Source: Aquiflexum sp. TKW24L
Lineage (GTDB): Bacteria > Bacteroidota > Bacteroidia > Cytophagales > Cyclobacteriaceae
Reading direction: 5' to 3'
Length of the DNA: 64,000 bases
NCBI RefSeq assembly: GCF_023502205.1
Contig: NZ_JAMFLG010000001.1
Location: forward strand, 299,859 to 363,858
Below are positions 44,774 to 53,366 of the stretch, piece by piece. The position numbers were made by a program, and so were the translations under genes. Every line of letters begins with the position of its first letter. Positions within the stretch are counted from its first letter, which is position 1. The notes under the pieces were generated by a model. The model was not told the origin of the DNA, did no database searches, and worked only from the letters and a program-made list of their open reading frames with translations.

Positions 44774-44962
44774 AGGCAAAAATGGTCCATTATAAACCTT
44801 ATCCAAAAGACCGGTTTCAATCAAATTTTTGGACATCAAGGAACCATAGCCAAACATAGCCACATGGCCTTCGGGGATTTTAAACATTTTTACTTTCTCC
44901 TGACAACTTCCCATCAAAAGTAAAAGAGAAGAAGAAAGCATAAGCCATGTAATTTGTTTCAT
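44747..44962 (-). pseudogene. Truncated copy of the GGCT-fold lipoprotein
   Basis: 71 codons. The leader and KIPEGHVAMFGYGSLMSK plus NLIETGLLDKVYNGPFLP are almost the same as residues 20-65 of the gene at 41206-41937. Homology stops at about 44774, at the stop codon of the SGNH gene, and the last residues (SEIQFTQL) are read from antisense of that gene. The catalytic half is missing. It looks like one end of a duplication that now brackets the MBOAT/SGNH pair. Confidence 0.85.
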
Positions 44963-44969
44963 AAAATTT

Positions 44970-45698
44970 TTATTGTGAATTAGATTTTTTCAGTTGATTC
45001 CGGATTAACTGCAATACACTTTCACATTCTTTAATCAATGTTTGATCGGTTTTGATTAAGGATTTCCTTCCCTGATTATATGCTTTGACCCAAGAGACAT
45101 AATAATGATCTGCAAACAGGGATTCGTAATCATTGGGTGTAAGCCCCACCCCTTCTATGAAATCGAAATTCTGTACGATATGATTGTCCCATTCGGCATC
45201 AACCTCATTGACCAAATCGTTGGTGGATAAAATAGACGGAATGGTGAATTCATAGAGTTTGATGATTTCTGCAGACAAATTCTTATTCGTAATTAAATCC
45301 AATCCATAGTCCTTATAAGCTTGAAAACCAATATTTGAAACAAACAGCTTTTGCTTTGTTATCCTCGCCAGATGAAAATGATTCCTTAAGGTATCTGAGT
45401 AGACTGTTTTATTTCCCAAGGCAAGAATAATTATTTCACTTGAACGGCCCCATTCTTCAAGCAAGTTGATGTCATTCTGGAAAGTCTGTATGTTGATTTC
45501 GATATTCTTCGCCAAATCATGGAGGATGTTTTCTTCTTTGATCCTATCCTTCCTCCATTCGTTCCAGGTGTTGATCTGCAAGGCAATCAAGATCCCAATG
45601 ACAACAAGAAGAATCTCTCCGATGGCATAAAGCAGATATCTCTTCAGATTTCCTTCTGCTAGTAATCGCTGTCTTATTTTTCTGAAGAATTTGATCAT
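44970..45698 (-). CDS. DUF6090-like single-TM protein
   Basis: 242 aa. Family N-terminus MIKFFRKIRQRLLAEGNLKR, TM at about residues 23-42 within YAIGEILLVVIGILIALQI, then NTWNEWRK. The C-domain includes FQAYKDYGLDLITNKNLSAE, the counterpart of AYEDL..GNLGII segments in the paralogs. 15 bp downstream of the next DUF6090-like gene, so a tandem pair. Unknown function. Confidence 0.85.
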   Translation of the reverse strand: MIKFFRKIRQRLLAEGNLKRYLLYAIGEILLVVIGILIALQINTWNEWRKDRIKEENILHDLAKNIEINIQTFQNDINLLEEWGRSSEIIILALGNKTVYSDTLRNHFHLARITKQKLFVSNIGFQAYKDYGLDLITNKNLSAEIIKLYEFTIPSILSTNDLVNEVDAEWDNHIVQNFDFIEGVGLTPNDYESLFADHYYVSWVKAYNQGRKSLIKTDQTLIKECESVLQLIRNQLKKSNSQ

Positions 45699-45713
45699 GC
45701 GTTTTCTTCTTTG

Positions 45714-46505
45714 TTATTTAGGGATATATGGCTTGGCTTGGATGGAGCGATATTTAGCCAAAATCAGGGAGTCTATTTGGTTAATATTTACTTCAAGTCT
45801 TCTGTTAACATTGATCAGTTTGTTTGAAGCATCTATAAGATCTATCAGCAGGTTGGCAAATTCCCTACTTTGAATAAGGTCATCAAAAGAAGATCTAAAA
45901 GGAGATGGATGATGAGTGATGATCCACTGACCTTTCTCACGATTACCACGTGTAGCCGACCGATCCACGAAGCGATTCAGGAATGGTCGTAACTCCTGAT
46001 CTGCAAAGCGGACATATGACTCCTCAGATTGTTTCAAATGCTCCATTTGATATTTATATTCAGCAAGAGAATTTCGAAGCAATTCGGAAGAAATTATTTC
46101 AAGATCACCCGAGCTACCCAACACATCATAGACGGTAGTAGAAGTGCCTGACATCCAATTCAAAGTCAATTGATGGATGTATATAGCTAATTTTTCGTCT
46201 TCAGGACGAATTGCCGGATTATTAATGATCCTTAACAAGCTATCCGCACTCCCAATCACTGTCTCCCAGGTTCCAATGCCATTTTTAAAAAGAAATCTGG
46301 AAAGTTGAAATCCATCAGTAATGTCCTGATAAATGCGTCGTTCTTCTTTGGCGTTGAGTCTGTTTTGATTCCAATCATTAATCTGAAGTGCCAAAAGAAT
46401 TCCAATGACGACAAGTAGGATTTCTCCGAATGCGTAGATCAGATATCTTCTAAGATTACCTTCTGCTAGTAATTTTTGTCTGATCCTTCGAAAGAATTTT
46501 ATCAT
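45714..46505 (-). CDS. DUF6090-like single-TM protein
   Basis: 263 aa. N-terminus MIKFFRRIRQKLLAEGNLRR, TM inside YAFGEILLVVIGILLALQI followed by NDWNQNR, and a long helical C-domain with TTTVYDVLGSSGDLEIISSE, the family's central motif. Upstream member of a tandem pair. The first 45 residues are nearly invariant between copies while the C-domains are strongly diverged, suggesting a constant membrane module and variable extracytoplasmic domains. Confidence 0.85.
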   Translation of the reverse strand: MIKFFRRIRQKLLAEGNLRRYLIYAFGEILLVVIGILLALQINDWNQNRLNAKEERRIYQDITDGFQLSRFLFKNGIGTWETVIGSADSLLRIINNPAIRPEDEKLAIYIHQLTLNWMSGTSTTVYDVLGSSGDLEIISSELLRNSLAEYKYQMEHLKQSEESYVRFADQELRPFLNRFVDRSATRGNREKGQWIITHHPSPFRSSFDDLIQSREFANLLIDLIDASNKLINVNRRLEVNINQIDSLILAKYRSIQAKPYIPK

Positions 46506-46621
46506 CGATTCAATTTTTTGCTTAATGGTAAATACTACCGGCTTTACAAGATTACTAGACTCTTATTATTAAAATTGCGGGATATACATTTTTTGCTTTG
46601 TTGCTGTTCTTTCTTTTGTTG

Positions 46622-47248
46622 TCAAAATATCAAATTGAAAGTAATTTGATGGATTATGTATAATGAGAGAATCAACAAATAAGGTTGGTAATCCTTTTCA
46701 TTCTTTCTATCCAGCAATATCAATGAAATCAGTATCAGATAAATCAGCACACAGAGCGCATTCTGATTTACGTTATCCGATAGATTTAAAAGCAACACAC
46801 CTATTCTACCCAGCGTAGGGTCAAGAAATACCAATGCGATGCCAATCATATATCTCATATGTTTTGCAACATTCTTTCTATGATATATTGCCAACGAATA
46901 CAAAATAATCAACATGATGGCATCTGATAAAGGGAAAAATAAATTTGGGCTACCAGAACTTGCCATCCGCATGATTCCAGGAATAAATGAAAGAATGAGC
47001 AAGGGGAAAACAAAATATGAAATCCTTCCAACTATCCGGTGCTGCTTATATTTCCTGTTCCTTATCAAAAAGGGCTGAATGATCAGCATAAAAAGCCAAA
47101 TTGAAGCAATTGCTGCATGTATATGAATGTAGGTTGTGGTCTCCTGAAATTCCGGAAATTGACTTAAATACCTTTTATAAAATCCCAAAAAAGCAAGTGG
47201 AACCAATAGCAGGAAGAAGTACCCTAAATTTTTATATGACTTTTCCAT
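46622..47248 (-). CDS. Uncharacterised multi-TM protein, paralog 1
   Basis: 208 aa, about 6 TM segments. Conserved pieces: YIHIHAAIASIWLFMLIIQP, IRNRKYKQHRIVGRISYFVF, a central SDAIMLIILYSLAIYHRKNVAKHMRYMIG. The paired His (HxH, then HR) recur at matching places in the proteins at 47309 and 53367, which could reflect heme or metal binding inside the membrane; this is inference. It lies 60 bp downstream of paralog 2. Family name not recognised. Confidence 0.7.
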   Translation of the reverse strand: MEKSYKNLGYFFLLLVPLAFLGFYKRYLSQFPEFQETTTYIHIHAAIASIWLFMLIIQPFLIRNRKYKQHRIVGRISYFVFPLLILSFIPGIMRMASSGSPNLFFPLSDAIMLIILYSLAIYHRKNVAKHMRYMIGIALVFLDPTLGRIGVLLLNLSDNVNQNALCVLIYLILISLILLDRKNEKDYQPYLLILSLYIIHQITFNLIF

Positions 47249-47308
47249 TTTTATAAATTTTATATAATCATTGCCAAGTCAGGGTTTATCAATTTTCAAT
47301 ACATTTTT

Positions 47309-48025
47309 TCAATTCATGGCCTTTACTATTCCCTCCGCAAAGGACTGCCACCATGCTGTATAAGGAACATACATCAAAAGCAAATTGGGAATGCCCAAAA
47401 CAAGTAAGGCAACTACGAATGACTTGTTTTCAGAAAGTTTTTTATGATATAAGTCATACAGAACCAGCCCAACTAAAACCAAAATCATCAGTACGGCATT
47501 GGCATACATTGCCCCAACGAAATCCATTCCCAACCAGACCATACATATTCTTACAATACCCGCACTACCAACCACTATAGCTGTAGAAATCATAAACCTT
47601 AGGTGATTGGCTACCTTCTTTCTATAGATTATTGCCAATAGGTAAAAAACAGTAAATGGTAGAATATCCGTCAGGGGTAAAAACAACATGGAAAGACTCT
47701 CGATATGATTTGCTCCATTTTCTGCGACGCTAATGACAAATGACCTTTGATACACAAGCGCCATTGAAATCACAATAATAGGTACGAGAACGTAGGAAAA
47801 TTTCCCTATCATGCGATGCCAATGGAATTTCCTCTTGTTGATCAGGATGGGCTGAACAATGAGAACCACCAACCACAATGCCATAACAAAACCATGGAAA
47901 TGGTGTAAGGCCACAAAACCTTCAAAATATGGAAAATGGGATAAGTAGGTGGGAAAAAAACCAATGAGAACAATTGCGGCAGTGACAGTAAAGAATAAAG
48001 CAATATTTTTAAATCCTTTTTCCAT
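47309..48025 (-). CDS. Uncharacterised multi-TM protein, paralog 2
   Basis: 238 aa, about 7 TM segments. Same plan as its neighbours: FVALHHFHGFVMALWLVVLI, QPILINKRKFHWHRMIGKFS, LPLTDILPFTVFYLLAIIYR, KKVANHLRFMISTAI. His residues in the first and second motifs are conserved with the copies at 46622 and 53367. Probably a membrane redox or transport component; I do not recognise a named family with certainty. Confidence 0.7.
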   Translation of the reverse strand: MEKGFKNIALFFTVTAAIVLIGFFPTYLSHFPYFEGFVALHHFHGFVMALWLVVLIVQPILINKRKFHWHRMIGKFSYVLVPIIVISMALVYQRSFVISVAENGANHIESLSMLFLPLTDILPFTVFYLLAIIYRKKVANHLRFMISTAIVVGSAGIVRICMVWLGMDFVGAMYANAVLMILVLVGLVLYDLYHKKLSENKSFVVALLVLGIPNLLLMYVPYTAWWQSFAEGIVKAMN

Positions 48026-48063
48026 GGTAGGTTGATGTATATGTTTTTATAAGAATAGTTTCC

Positions 48064-48822
48064 CTATTTTGCCCTCTCAATCTCATCTAAGATTTCATTA
48101 TTCAAATCGAGTAATTCTTTTGCCCTATTCATCTTTCTCTGGGTAAACCAGATTTGGTTGAAAATAAAATTTTCAAACTCTAAATCCTTTGCTACGCTGA
48201 TTTTATCAATACTTCTATCCCTCCCTTTTAGCTGCAAACCACCTAATCCTAATTTGTCATCTTTTGACATCATCGCCCACGAAAGATTCTGATCAAAATA
48301 ATTCATTAATTTATCTTGGAGGTAATCCAATCCCACTTGGTCTGATCTCCCTACTACTTCCAAAAGTTCGTCCCAAGAGGACAATAAAACCCTCAGCTTG
48401 GTATTGGATAATTTGGATAGGTTACCTGTGTTTAGAAGTTCTTTAAACACTCCTTGGTTAAGCCTTAAACTCTCTGACCATGCAGCATGATAAAATAAGC
48501 TGTCGAAAGTGGGCTCTTCAAATTCGGTTTCAACATTCAGGCAGTAGGATAGTAAACTTTTATTGGTTGCAATGATATTTTCATTTAATTCAATGAATTC
48601 CTGAATCGCAACATTACCTGCAGAAAATTCGATATGAAGGGATTCTATTGTCAGGGATTCTGTTTTTTGAGCATTCAGGTCATTTCTCCAGTCATTGATA
48701 AATAGCGCTATCAAAATACCGATGATAACCAGTAGAATTTCTCCGATAGCATAAATCAGATACCTTTTCAGATTTCCCTCTTTTACTAATTTTTGTCTTA
48801 TTCTCCTGAAAAATTTAATCAT
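48064..48822 (-). CDS. DUF6090-like single-TM protein
   Basis: 252 aa. N-terminus MIKFFRRIRQKLVKEGNLKR, TM within YAIGEILLVIIGILIALFI followed by NDWRND, then a helical domain containing NQGVFKELLNTGNLSKLSNT, the family motif. Separate from the tandem pair at 45-46.5 kb by the two multi-TM genes, all in one direction, so they may share a transcript. Function unknown. Confidence 0.85.
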   Translation of the reverse strand: MIKFFRRIRQKLVKEGNLKRYLIYAIGEILLVIIGILIALFINDWRNDLNAQKTESLTIESLHIEFSAGNVAIQEFIELNENIIATNKSLLSYCLNVETEFEEPTFDSLFYHAAWSESLRLNQGVFKELLNTGNLSKLSNTKLRVLLSSWDELLEVVGRSDQVGLDYLQDKLMNYFDQNLSWAMMSKDDKLGLGGLQLKGRDRSIDKISVAKDLEFENFIFNQIWFTQRKMNRAKELLDLNNEILDEIERAK

Positions 48823-48924
48823 TGTTGGTTTGCCATATTTTTTGCCAGTCTAATTACAAAACGCTGTAGGTTTAAAATCGAGCATCCTTCAATTTAGTCT
48901 TATTTTCCAGAATTTTATTTCATT

Positions 48925-49818
48925 TTATAAATTATTTAAGAATTTAAATATCTCGATATATGCATATTCCAATTCTTCCTTCGTCGGGCTATGTCCTCCA
49001 TGGGGTTTATACATGATCACGTCTTTATCCTTTCTCAGCATGGCAACAAATCTTTCGAAAGTTACCGGCGGAATCTGATCATCAAGGCCTGCCTGCCAGA
49101 GAAAAATGGGTGGGTCGTTCTTATCAAAATAGGTGATCGGTTCGTAGATGGCGATGTTCGCTGTTGATTCATAATCATCAGGAGCGAATAACGCCTTTCC
49201 TACTTTACTGTACAATTCATTTTCATGCTCAGTAAATATCCTTTCGACCACATCCAATCCATCCACAGGACCGGAAAAGTTGATGATGCCTACGATCACA
49301 ATGCCTTCATCAAGTTTATTGGGATACTCCGGATTGTTTTGGGCAAGTCCCACATTGGTAGCTATATGCGCCCCTGCAGAAAAGCCGGTCACAATCACAT
49401 TGTCCAAATTCAAACCATAGTCAGCGTTGTTGGCTTTGAGGAAATTCAAGGCATGTGTCAAGTCAAGCGTAGCAAGGGGAATCCCTCGTTTCAATCTGTA
49501 ATTCAGATTGACGACATTCAGACCTTTCTTCAGGTAGGGTTCGATGTACCTTTCCTCCTGACTTTTGTCGCTGAAGTAATATCCACCCCCGTGCAGAAAC
49601 ACAATCGTGTAGTTTCGTTTACCAAAGGATTTTGCTTTTTGGGAAAGATAAATATCCATGGTTTGCTCCGGATCCGAACCGTAGGAAACGTCTTTCAATA
49701 CATTGTAGACCGTTTCCTTTTCTGCAGCCGCCAAGTCCACTTTGGATGTCAGTTTTTTGGAACAGGAGGACAGAATCATTGAAAAAATAAGGAGGAGGTA
49801 AAGGGATGTTTTTTGCAT
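48925..49818 (-). CDS. Alpha/beta-hydrolase esterase lipoprotein
   Basis: 297 aa. SPII leader with lipobox LSSC (Cys 19). HSL/BD-FAE-type carboxylesterase: oxyanion motif FLHGGGYYF, nucleophile elbow VTGFSAGAH (Ser147), acidic residue in WQAGLDDQIPP, His in GGHSPT. Starts its domain with YGSDPEQTMDIYLSQKA, usual for this group. Hydrolyses short acyl or acetyl esters, possibly from acetylated glycans, at the cell surface. Alone, 110 bp upstream of a DUF6090-like gene. Confidence 0.9.
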   Translation of the reverse strand: MQKTSLYLLLIFSMILSSCSKKLTSKVDLAAAEKETVYNVLKDVSYGSDPEQTMDIYLSQKAKSFGKRNYTIVFLHGGGYYFSDKSQEERYIEPYLKKGLNVVNLNYRLKRGIPLATLDLTHALNFLKANNADYGLNLDNVIVTGFSAGAHIATNVGLAQNNPEYPNKLDEGIVIVGIINFSGPVDGLDVVERIFTEHENELYSKVGKALFAPDDYESTANIAIYEPITYFDKNDPPIFLWQAGLDDQIPPVTFERFVAMLRKDKDVIMYKPHGGHSPTKEELEYAYIEIFKFLNNL

Positions 49819-49842
49819 GGTTTAAGACTTTTTGATTTATTT

Positions 49843-49896
49843 CTATTTATCTGTTAGCCAAGTGTCGCGAAGTATTTTCCATTCTCCCTCCTCTTT
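49843..49896 (-). pseudogene. Orphan C-terminal tail of a DUF4440-like gene
   Basis: Seventeen codons (KEEGEWKILRDTWLTDK and a stop) immediately downstream of the VOC/cytochrome fusion gene match the closing strand pair of DUF4440 proteins. An in-frame TAA precedes it, and no start is available. Short, so the call is tentative. Confidence 0.4.
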
Positions 49897-49913
49897 TTAC
49901 CAAACTAACACCT

Positions 49914-52007
49914 CTAATTTCCTATTTGAACAGGATAACCTAATTGTGCCCAAACCAAAATACCTTCGTCAAGAATAGCGGTATTTTTGAATCCATAGTT
50001 CTTAAGCTTACTGATTACCTGTCCTGAAGCAGCATGAGGACAGGCGCAATAAGCAATAATCCAGGTACTGTCATTTGGTATATCTTTTACAAAGGTTTCC
50101 GGTTCATTATAGTAAGGAACTGGAATAGCTCCCGGAATATGTGTCTGCCTCCAAGCCACTTCTGACCTTGCATCGAGCAATACCAATCGCATACCATCCT
50201 GAAGCGCTTTATTCAATTGCGCTGCAGATAGGTAAAGCCCCTCACGCAGTTCAAAATTGGGTTGCTTTCCCTCAGGGTTTATAATATATTCTTCAGGTGT
50301 CGGTAAACTTACAGAAACAGGTTCAGGTACATCCCAACCTGATGCCCGACTTCTGAGAAATGCAGTTACAGCATCTATTTCATCACCACTTAGGCTATCT
50401 TTAAATGCAACCATTGGCGTACCATCTCTTCCTTCAGCAATTGCATAACGCAAAAAATGATCAGTTGCCGTGGCCAATAACATTGGGTTTCCCAAAGCCG
50501 GTGCACTAATGCCTTCTCCATTTGATCCATGGCAAGCCGCACATTTTTCTGTATAGATTCTTGACCCAAGTTGGACATCACCCTTGATGGGATCACGGGA
50601 TAATTCAATGGGTTTTTCAACTCCACTTGATTCGTTCAACCATTTCAGAATTAATTCTACATCTATATATTCCAAGGGTCCGCCTTGTTCTTTATAGTAG
50701 CCAGCCATAGCGGTATTGGCCCTTCCATATTGGATGGTATATCTGAGAAAGTTGGATGATTGAGCAGTAGCCATTAAGGAGTGGGAACGGAGAGAAGGAG
50801 CAAAATCAGCCACGTAACCTTCTCTGTTTTCTCCATGACATAGCGAACAATATTTCATATACATACCTTCAGCATGCAAGATGGCAGTACTATCAAGTTT
50901 TGACCCAAAATTCAGCTTTAATTGTTCTGCTAACATCGCTTGCTCTTGTGGTTCTTCCACAAATTCAAGTTGAACGCCTAAAGCATATTCTTTTAATACG
51001 GTCACACTGTTTTGTAATAAATCCTCCAAGAGCGCCTCTTTGGGTAATTTTTCTGAAAGCAAATCGTGTGTTGCTTTAAGGTCCAGCACCTCAAAAACAA
51101 TAGCAAATACTCCTGAACCACGCTGTTTCAATAATCCGGCAAGGGCATCGTCAGGGGTTTGGGGAGTGGTGATATGTAGTTCTTGATTTCTTTTAATTTT
51201 AAAACGAACGAGATTTTCAGATGGGTTTTCTTTCAATTCAAGAAGCCCCATTTTTTTAAATTCCTTCCGTGCAGCTTTAAGGTCCTCAACCACAATTTTG
51301 ATAACCGATATTCCTAGGACACCATTTGGATGTAGCAAAAATTCCCGTTGCATATTATAAAAGCTCTTCCATTCATGCATTCTCTCATAAGGGAAACCGG
51401 ATAGCTCCTCGAACTCCGGAAGAGGATTCGGTAAATTATTTGTTTCAAAACCAACTTTGAAAATCTTCCACTGATCATCAAACCATGGAGATGATTGGGG
51501 AACGGGGATCTCAAAACTGTGGGTTCTAATAGAATTCATCTTAAACCCACGGGAGTTTAACCATGTGTAAGTACTGTCTACCGATGAACTTGATAAGGAA
51601 TACATTCCAACTCCTTTAAACTTATCTAGAAAGTCCAGAACTACTGAATCTTTGCCGGAAACAATTGCGGAATCCTCCAACGAAAGTAAAACCAGGGCAG
51701 ACATGTCAGGAAAGGGAATAGAATTAGTTACTGTCCCCTCGAAGATCCCCTTATTGATCTGTTCCGAATCAGGAATATTGAATCCCAATACTTCGGTGAA
51801 ATATTTTCGAGCACTATCAAGATCCTCTACAATTAGGGTTGTATTATTAATCCCATATCCCCGTCCCATTAAAGCATTACTGCCTTCCGTTTGTTCTGAT
51901 TGACACGAAATGACGGATATGATCAGGAATAATAGTGCCACATATTGAATTAACAACAAGCGTTCATTCAAAAAAGTCAGATAGATTTTAACAGTTTTCT
52001 TTTCCAT
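49914..52007 (-). CDS. VOC-VOC-cytochrome c-cytochrome c-rhodanese fusion lipoprotein
   Basis: 697 aa from the ATG at 52007; a longer frame to 52073 adds a tail that overlaps orphan coding sequence and is rejected. SPII-like leader with ISC near residue 35. Then: two glyoxalase/VOC-type domains (about 48-170, IVEDLDSARKYFTEVLGF, and 225-345, IVVEDLKAARKEFKKMGL), two class-I cytochrome c domains with CSLCH (from Cys387; distal MAGYYKE) and CAACH (from Cys489; distal MVAFKDS), and a rhodanese-like domain (about 590-697) with YCACPHAASG, candidate Cys654. Periplasmic, lipid-anchored. The last part resembles copper-enzyme-associated sulfur or redox proteins; substrate unknown. Confidence 0.85.
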   Translation of the reverse strand: MEKKTVKIYLTFLNERLLLIQYVALLFLIISVISCQSEQTEGSNALMGRGYGINNTTLIVEDLDSARKYFTEVLGFNIPDSEQINKGIFEGTVTNSIPFPDMSALVLLSLEDSAIVSGKDSVVLDFLDKFKGVGMYSLSSSSVDSTYTWLNSRGFKMNSIRTHSFEIPVPQSSPWFDDQWKIFKVGFETNNLPNPLPEFEELSGFPYERMHEWKSFYNMQREFLLHPNGVLGISVIKIVVEDLKAARKEFKKMGLLELKENPSENLVRFKIKRNQELHITTPQTPDDALAGLLKQRGSGVFAIVFEVLDLKATHDLLSEKLPKEALLEDLLQNSVTVLKEYALGVQLEFVEEPQEQAMLAEQLKLNFGSKLDSTAILHAEGMYMKYCSLCHGENREGYVADFAPSLRSHSLMATAQSSNFLRYTIQYGRANTAMAGYYKEQGGPLEYIDVELILKWLNESSGVEKPIELSRDPIKGDVQLGSRIYTEKCAACHGSNGEGISAPALGNPMLLATATDHFLRYAIAEGRDGTPMVAFKDSLSGDEIDAVTAFLRSRASGWDVPEPVSVSLPTPEEYIINPEGKQPNFELREGLYLSAAQLNKALQDGMRLVLLDARSEVAWRQTHIPGAIPVPYYNEPETFVKDIPNDSTWIIAYCACPHAASGQVISKLKNYGFKNTAILDEGILVWAQLGYPVQIGN

Positions 52008-52038
52008 CTTTAAATTTATTTTTCCATTTGGGATGGCT

Positions 52039-52146
52039 CTAATCGATTGATATGTTGTATGAAATAGCCTCAACTTGGTAAGTGCCTTCTGGATTTGCGT
52101 CTGCTTTATAATTTACTGTCCACTTAAATGAATCAGTTGAATTTCT
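52039..52146 (-). pseudogene. Orphan C-terminal coding tail
   Basis: A frame distinct from the oxidase gene reads WTVNYKADANPEGTYQVEA then ISYNISID and a stop, preceded by KRNSTDSFK, with no start codon of its own. The peptide looks like a genuine beta-rich protein end rather than noise, but I cannot name its family. Probably the 3' stump of a deleted gene. Confidence 0.35.
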
Positions 52147-52147
52147 T

Positions 52148-53332
52148 TTAGTATCGACTAACAAAGTCCTTCGTGATATTACCAATCGAAGGCGTCCCGG
52201 CGAGTTGCATGTCACGGACCAACTCCCCCTTGAGAATGTCCAGGGCTATTTCAACTCCCTCTTGGCCCAAGGCCCCGAGTCCCCAGCAAAATGGTCTTCC
52301 TATACAAACCGCTGTTGCTCCAAGAGCCAAAGCTTTAAATACATCGGTTCCCCTTCTTATACCTCCGTCTATTAAGACCGGGATTCTACCTTTTATTTCG
52401 TCAACTACTTCAGGCAGACATTCAATAGTCCCTCTGTTACTTTCCAATTGCCGCCCGCCATGATTGGATACAATGACCCCATCTGCTCCGTGAAGGATAG
52501 CGAGTGCAGCATCCTCACGCGTCACTATTCCTTTTTTCACAATTTTCATGTGGCAGTTGGCCCGAAGCCAGCCTATCATTTCCCAGGTTACGCTCGGATC
52601 AGTAAAAGTCATGCCTTTCGGTAGGAGTCCTTCCAGGTTGCCCATCTTGAGTTCGCCTGCTTCGATTAAACCAAAAAGCGTAGTCCCACTCGATTCCCGA
52701 TTACCGACTACTGGAGTATCCACTGTCAGTACACAGACCGGACAACCCGCCTGTTCTGCTTTTTCAAGAAGTATTTTGGTGATTTTTCTGTCCGGAGTCG
52801 GATATAATTGAAACCACAGATTGGGACCGTATGCAGCAGCCACTTCGGAAACTGAATAGTTTGATACAGTAGAAACAATGAGCTGATGTTTTCTGGAAGC
52901 TGCAGCCTTTGCCGTAGCCACTTCCCCTTCTTGATGAAAGAACTTTTGAAACCCAACCGGACTCAAAATAATCGGAGTATCAAGTGTTTGCCCAAACAGG
53001 TCAACTTTGGTAGAGATCGTACTGACATCAATTAATCTACGCGCTCTGATTTGAATTTTATTATATCCTTCAAGGTTGGCCTTTACTGTTTTCAAATCAT
53101 CGGCCCCTCCATTCAGGTATTCAATGGCATCGTCTCCCATTACTTTTCGGGATAACGATTCCAAGTCAAAGACATTTTTAAAGTCCTGCTTTTCATCTTC
53201 ATGGAATCGACCTGATTGGCATCCTGAAAGCGACATCGCCGGTAATGCCAAAGCCAAACTTGACAGACCAATCCACTCCAAAAACTTACGTCGCTGAATG
53301 TCAGTCTGTAGATAGGAATCTAAATTGCTCAT
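52148..53332 (-). CDS. FMN-dependent alpha-hydroxy-acid oxidase/dehydrogenase, Tat-exported
   Basis: 394 aa. Oxidises a 2-hydroxy acid (lactate-, glycolate- or mandelate-like). Leader QRRKFLEWIGLSSLALALPA ending LSGC is a twin-arginine signal with a lipobox, so the folded FMN enzyme is exported and lipid-anchored. FMN-oxidase motifs follow: DTPIILSPVGFQKF, VCVLTVDTPVVGNRES, the catalytic GVIVSNHGGRQLES (His291), PVLIDGGIRRGTDVFKALAL and IGRPFCWGLG. Most relatives are cytoplasmic. The cytochrome c fusion directly downstream could accept its electrons. Confidence 0.9.
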   Translation of the reverse strand: MSNLDSYLQTDIQRRKFLEWIGLSSLALALPAMSLSGCQSGRFHEDEKQDFKNVFDLESLSRKVMGDDAIEYLNGGADDLKTVKANLEGYNKIQIRARRLIDVSTISTKVDLFGQTLDTPIILSPVGFQKFFHQEGEVATAKAAASRKHQLIVSTVSNYSVSEVAAAYGPNLWFQLYPTPDRKITKILLEKAEQAGCPVCVLTVDTPVVGNRESSGTTLFGLIEAGELKMGNLEGLLPKGMTFTDPSVTWEMIGWLRANCHMKIVKKGIVTREDAALAILHGADGVIVSNHGGRQLESNRGTIECLPEVVDEIKGRIPVLIDGGIRRGTDVFKALALGATAVCIGRPFCWGLGALGQEGVEIALDILKGELVRDMQLAGTPSIGNITKDFVSRY

Positions 53333-53366
53333 TCTATTAGATGGTGAAATTTTTAAATTTTGTGAA

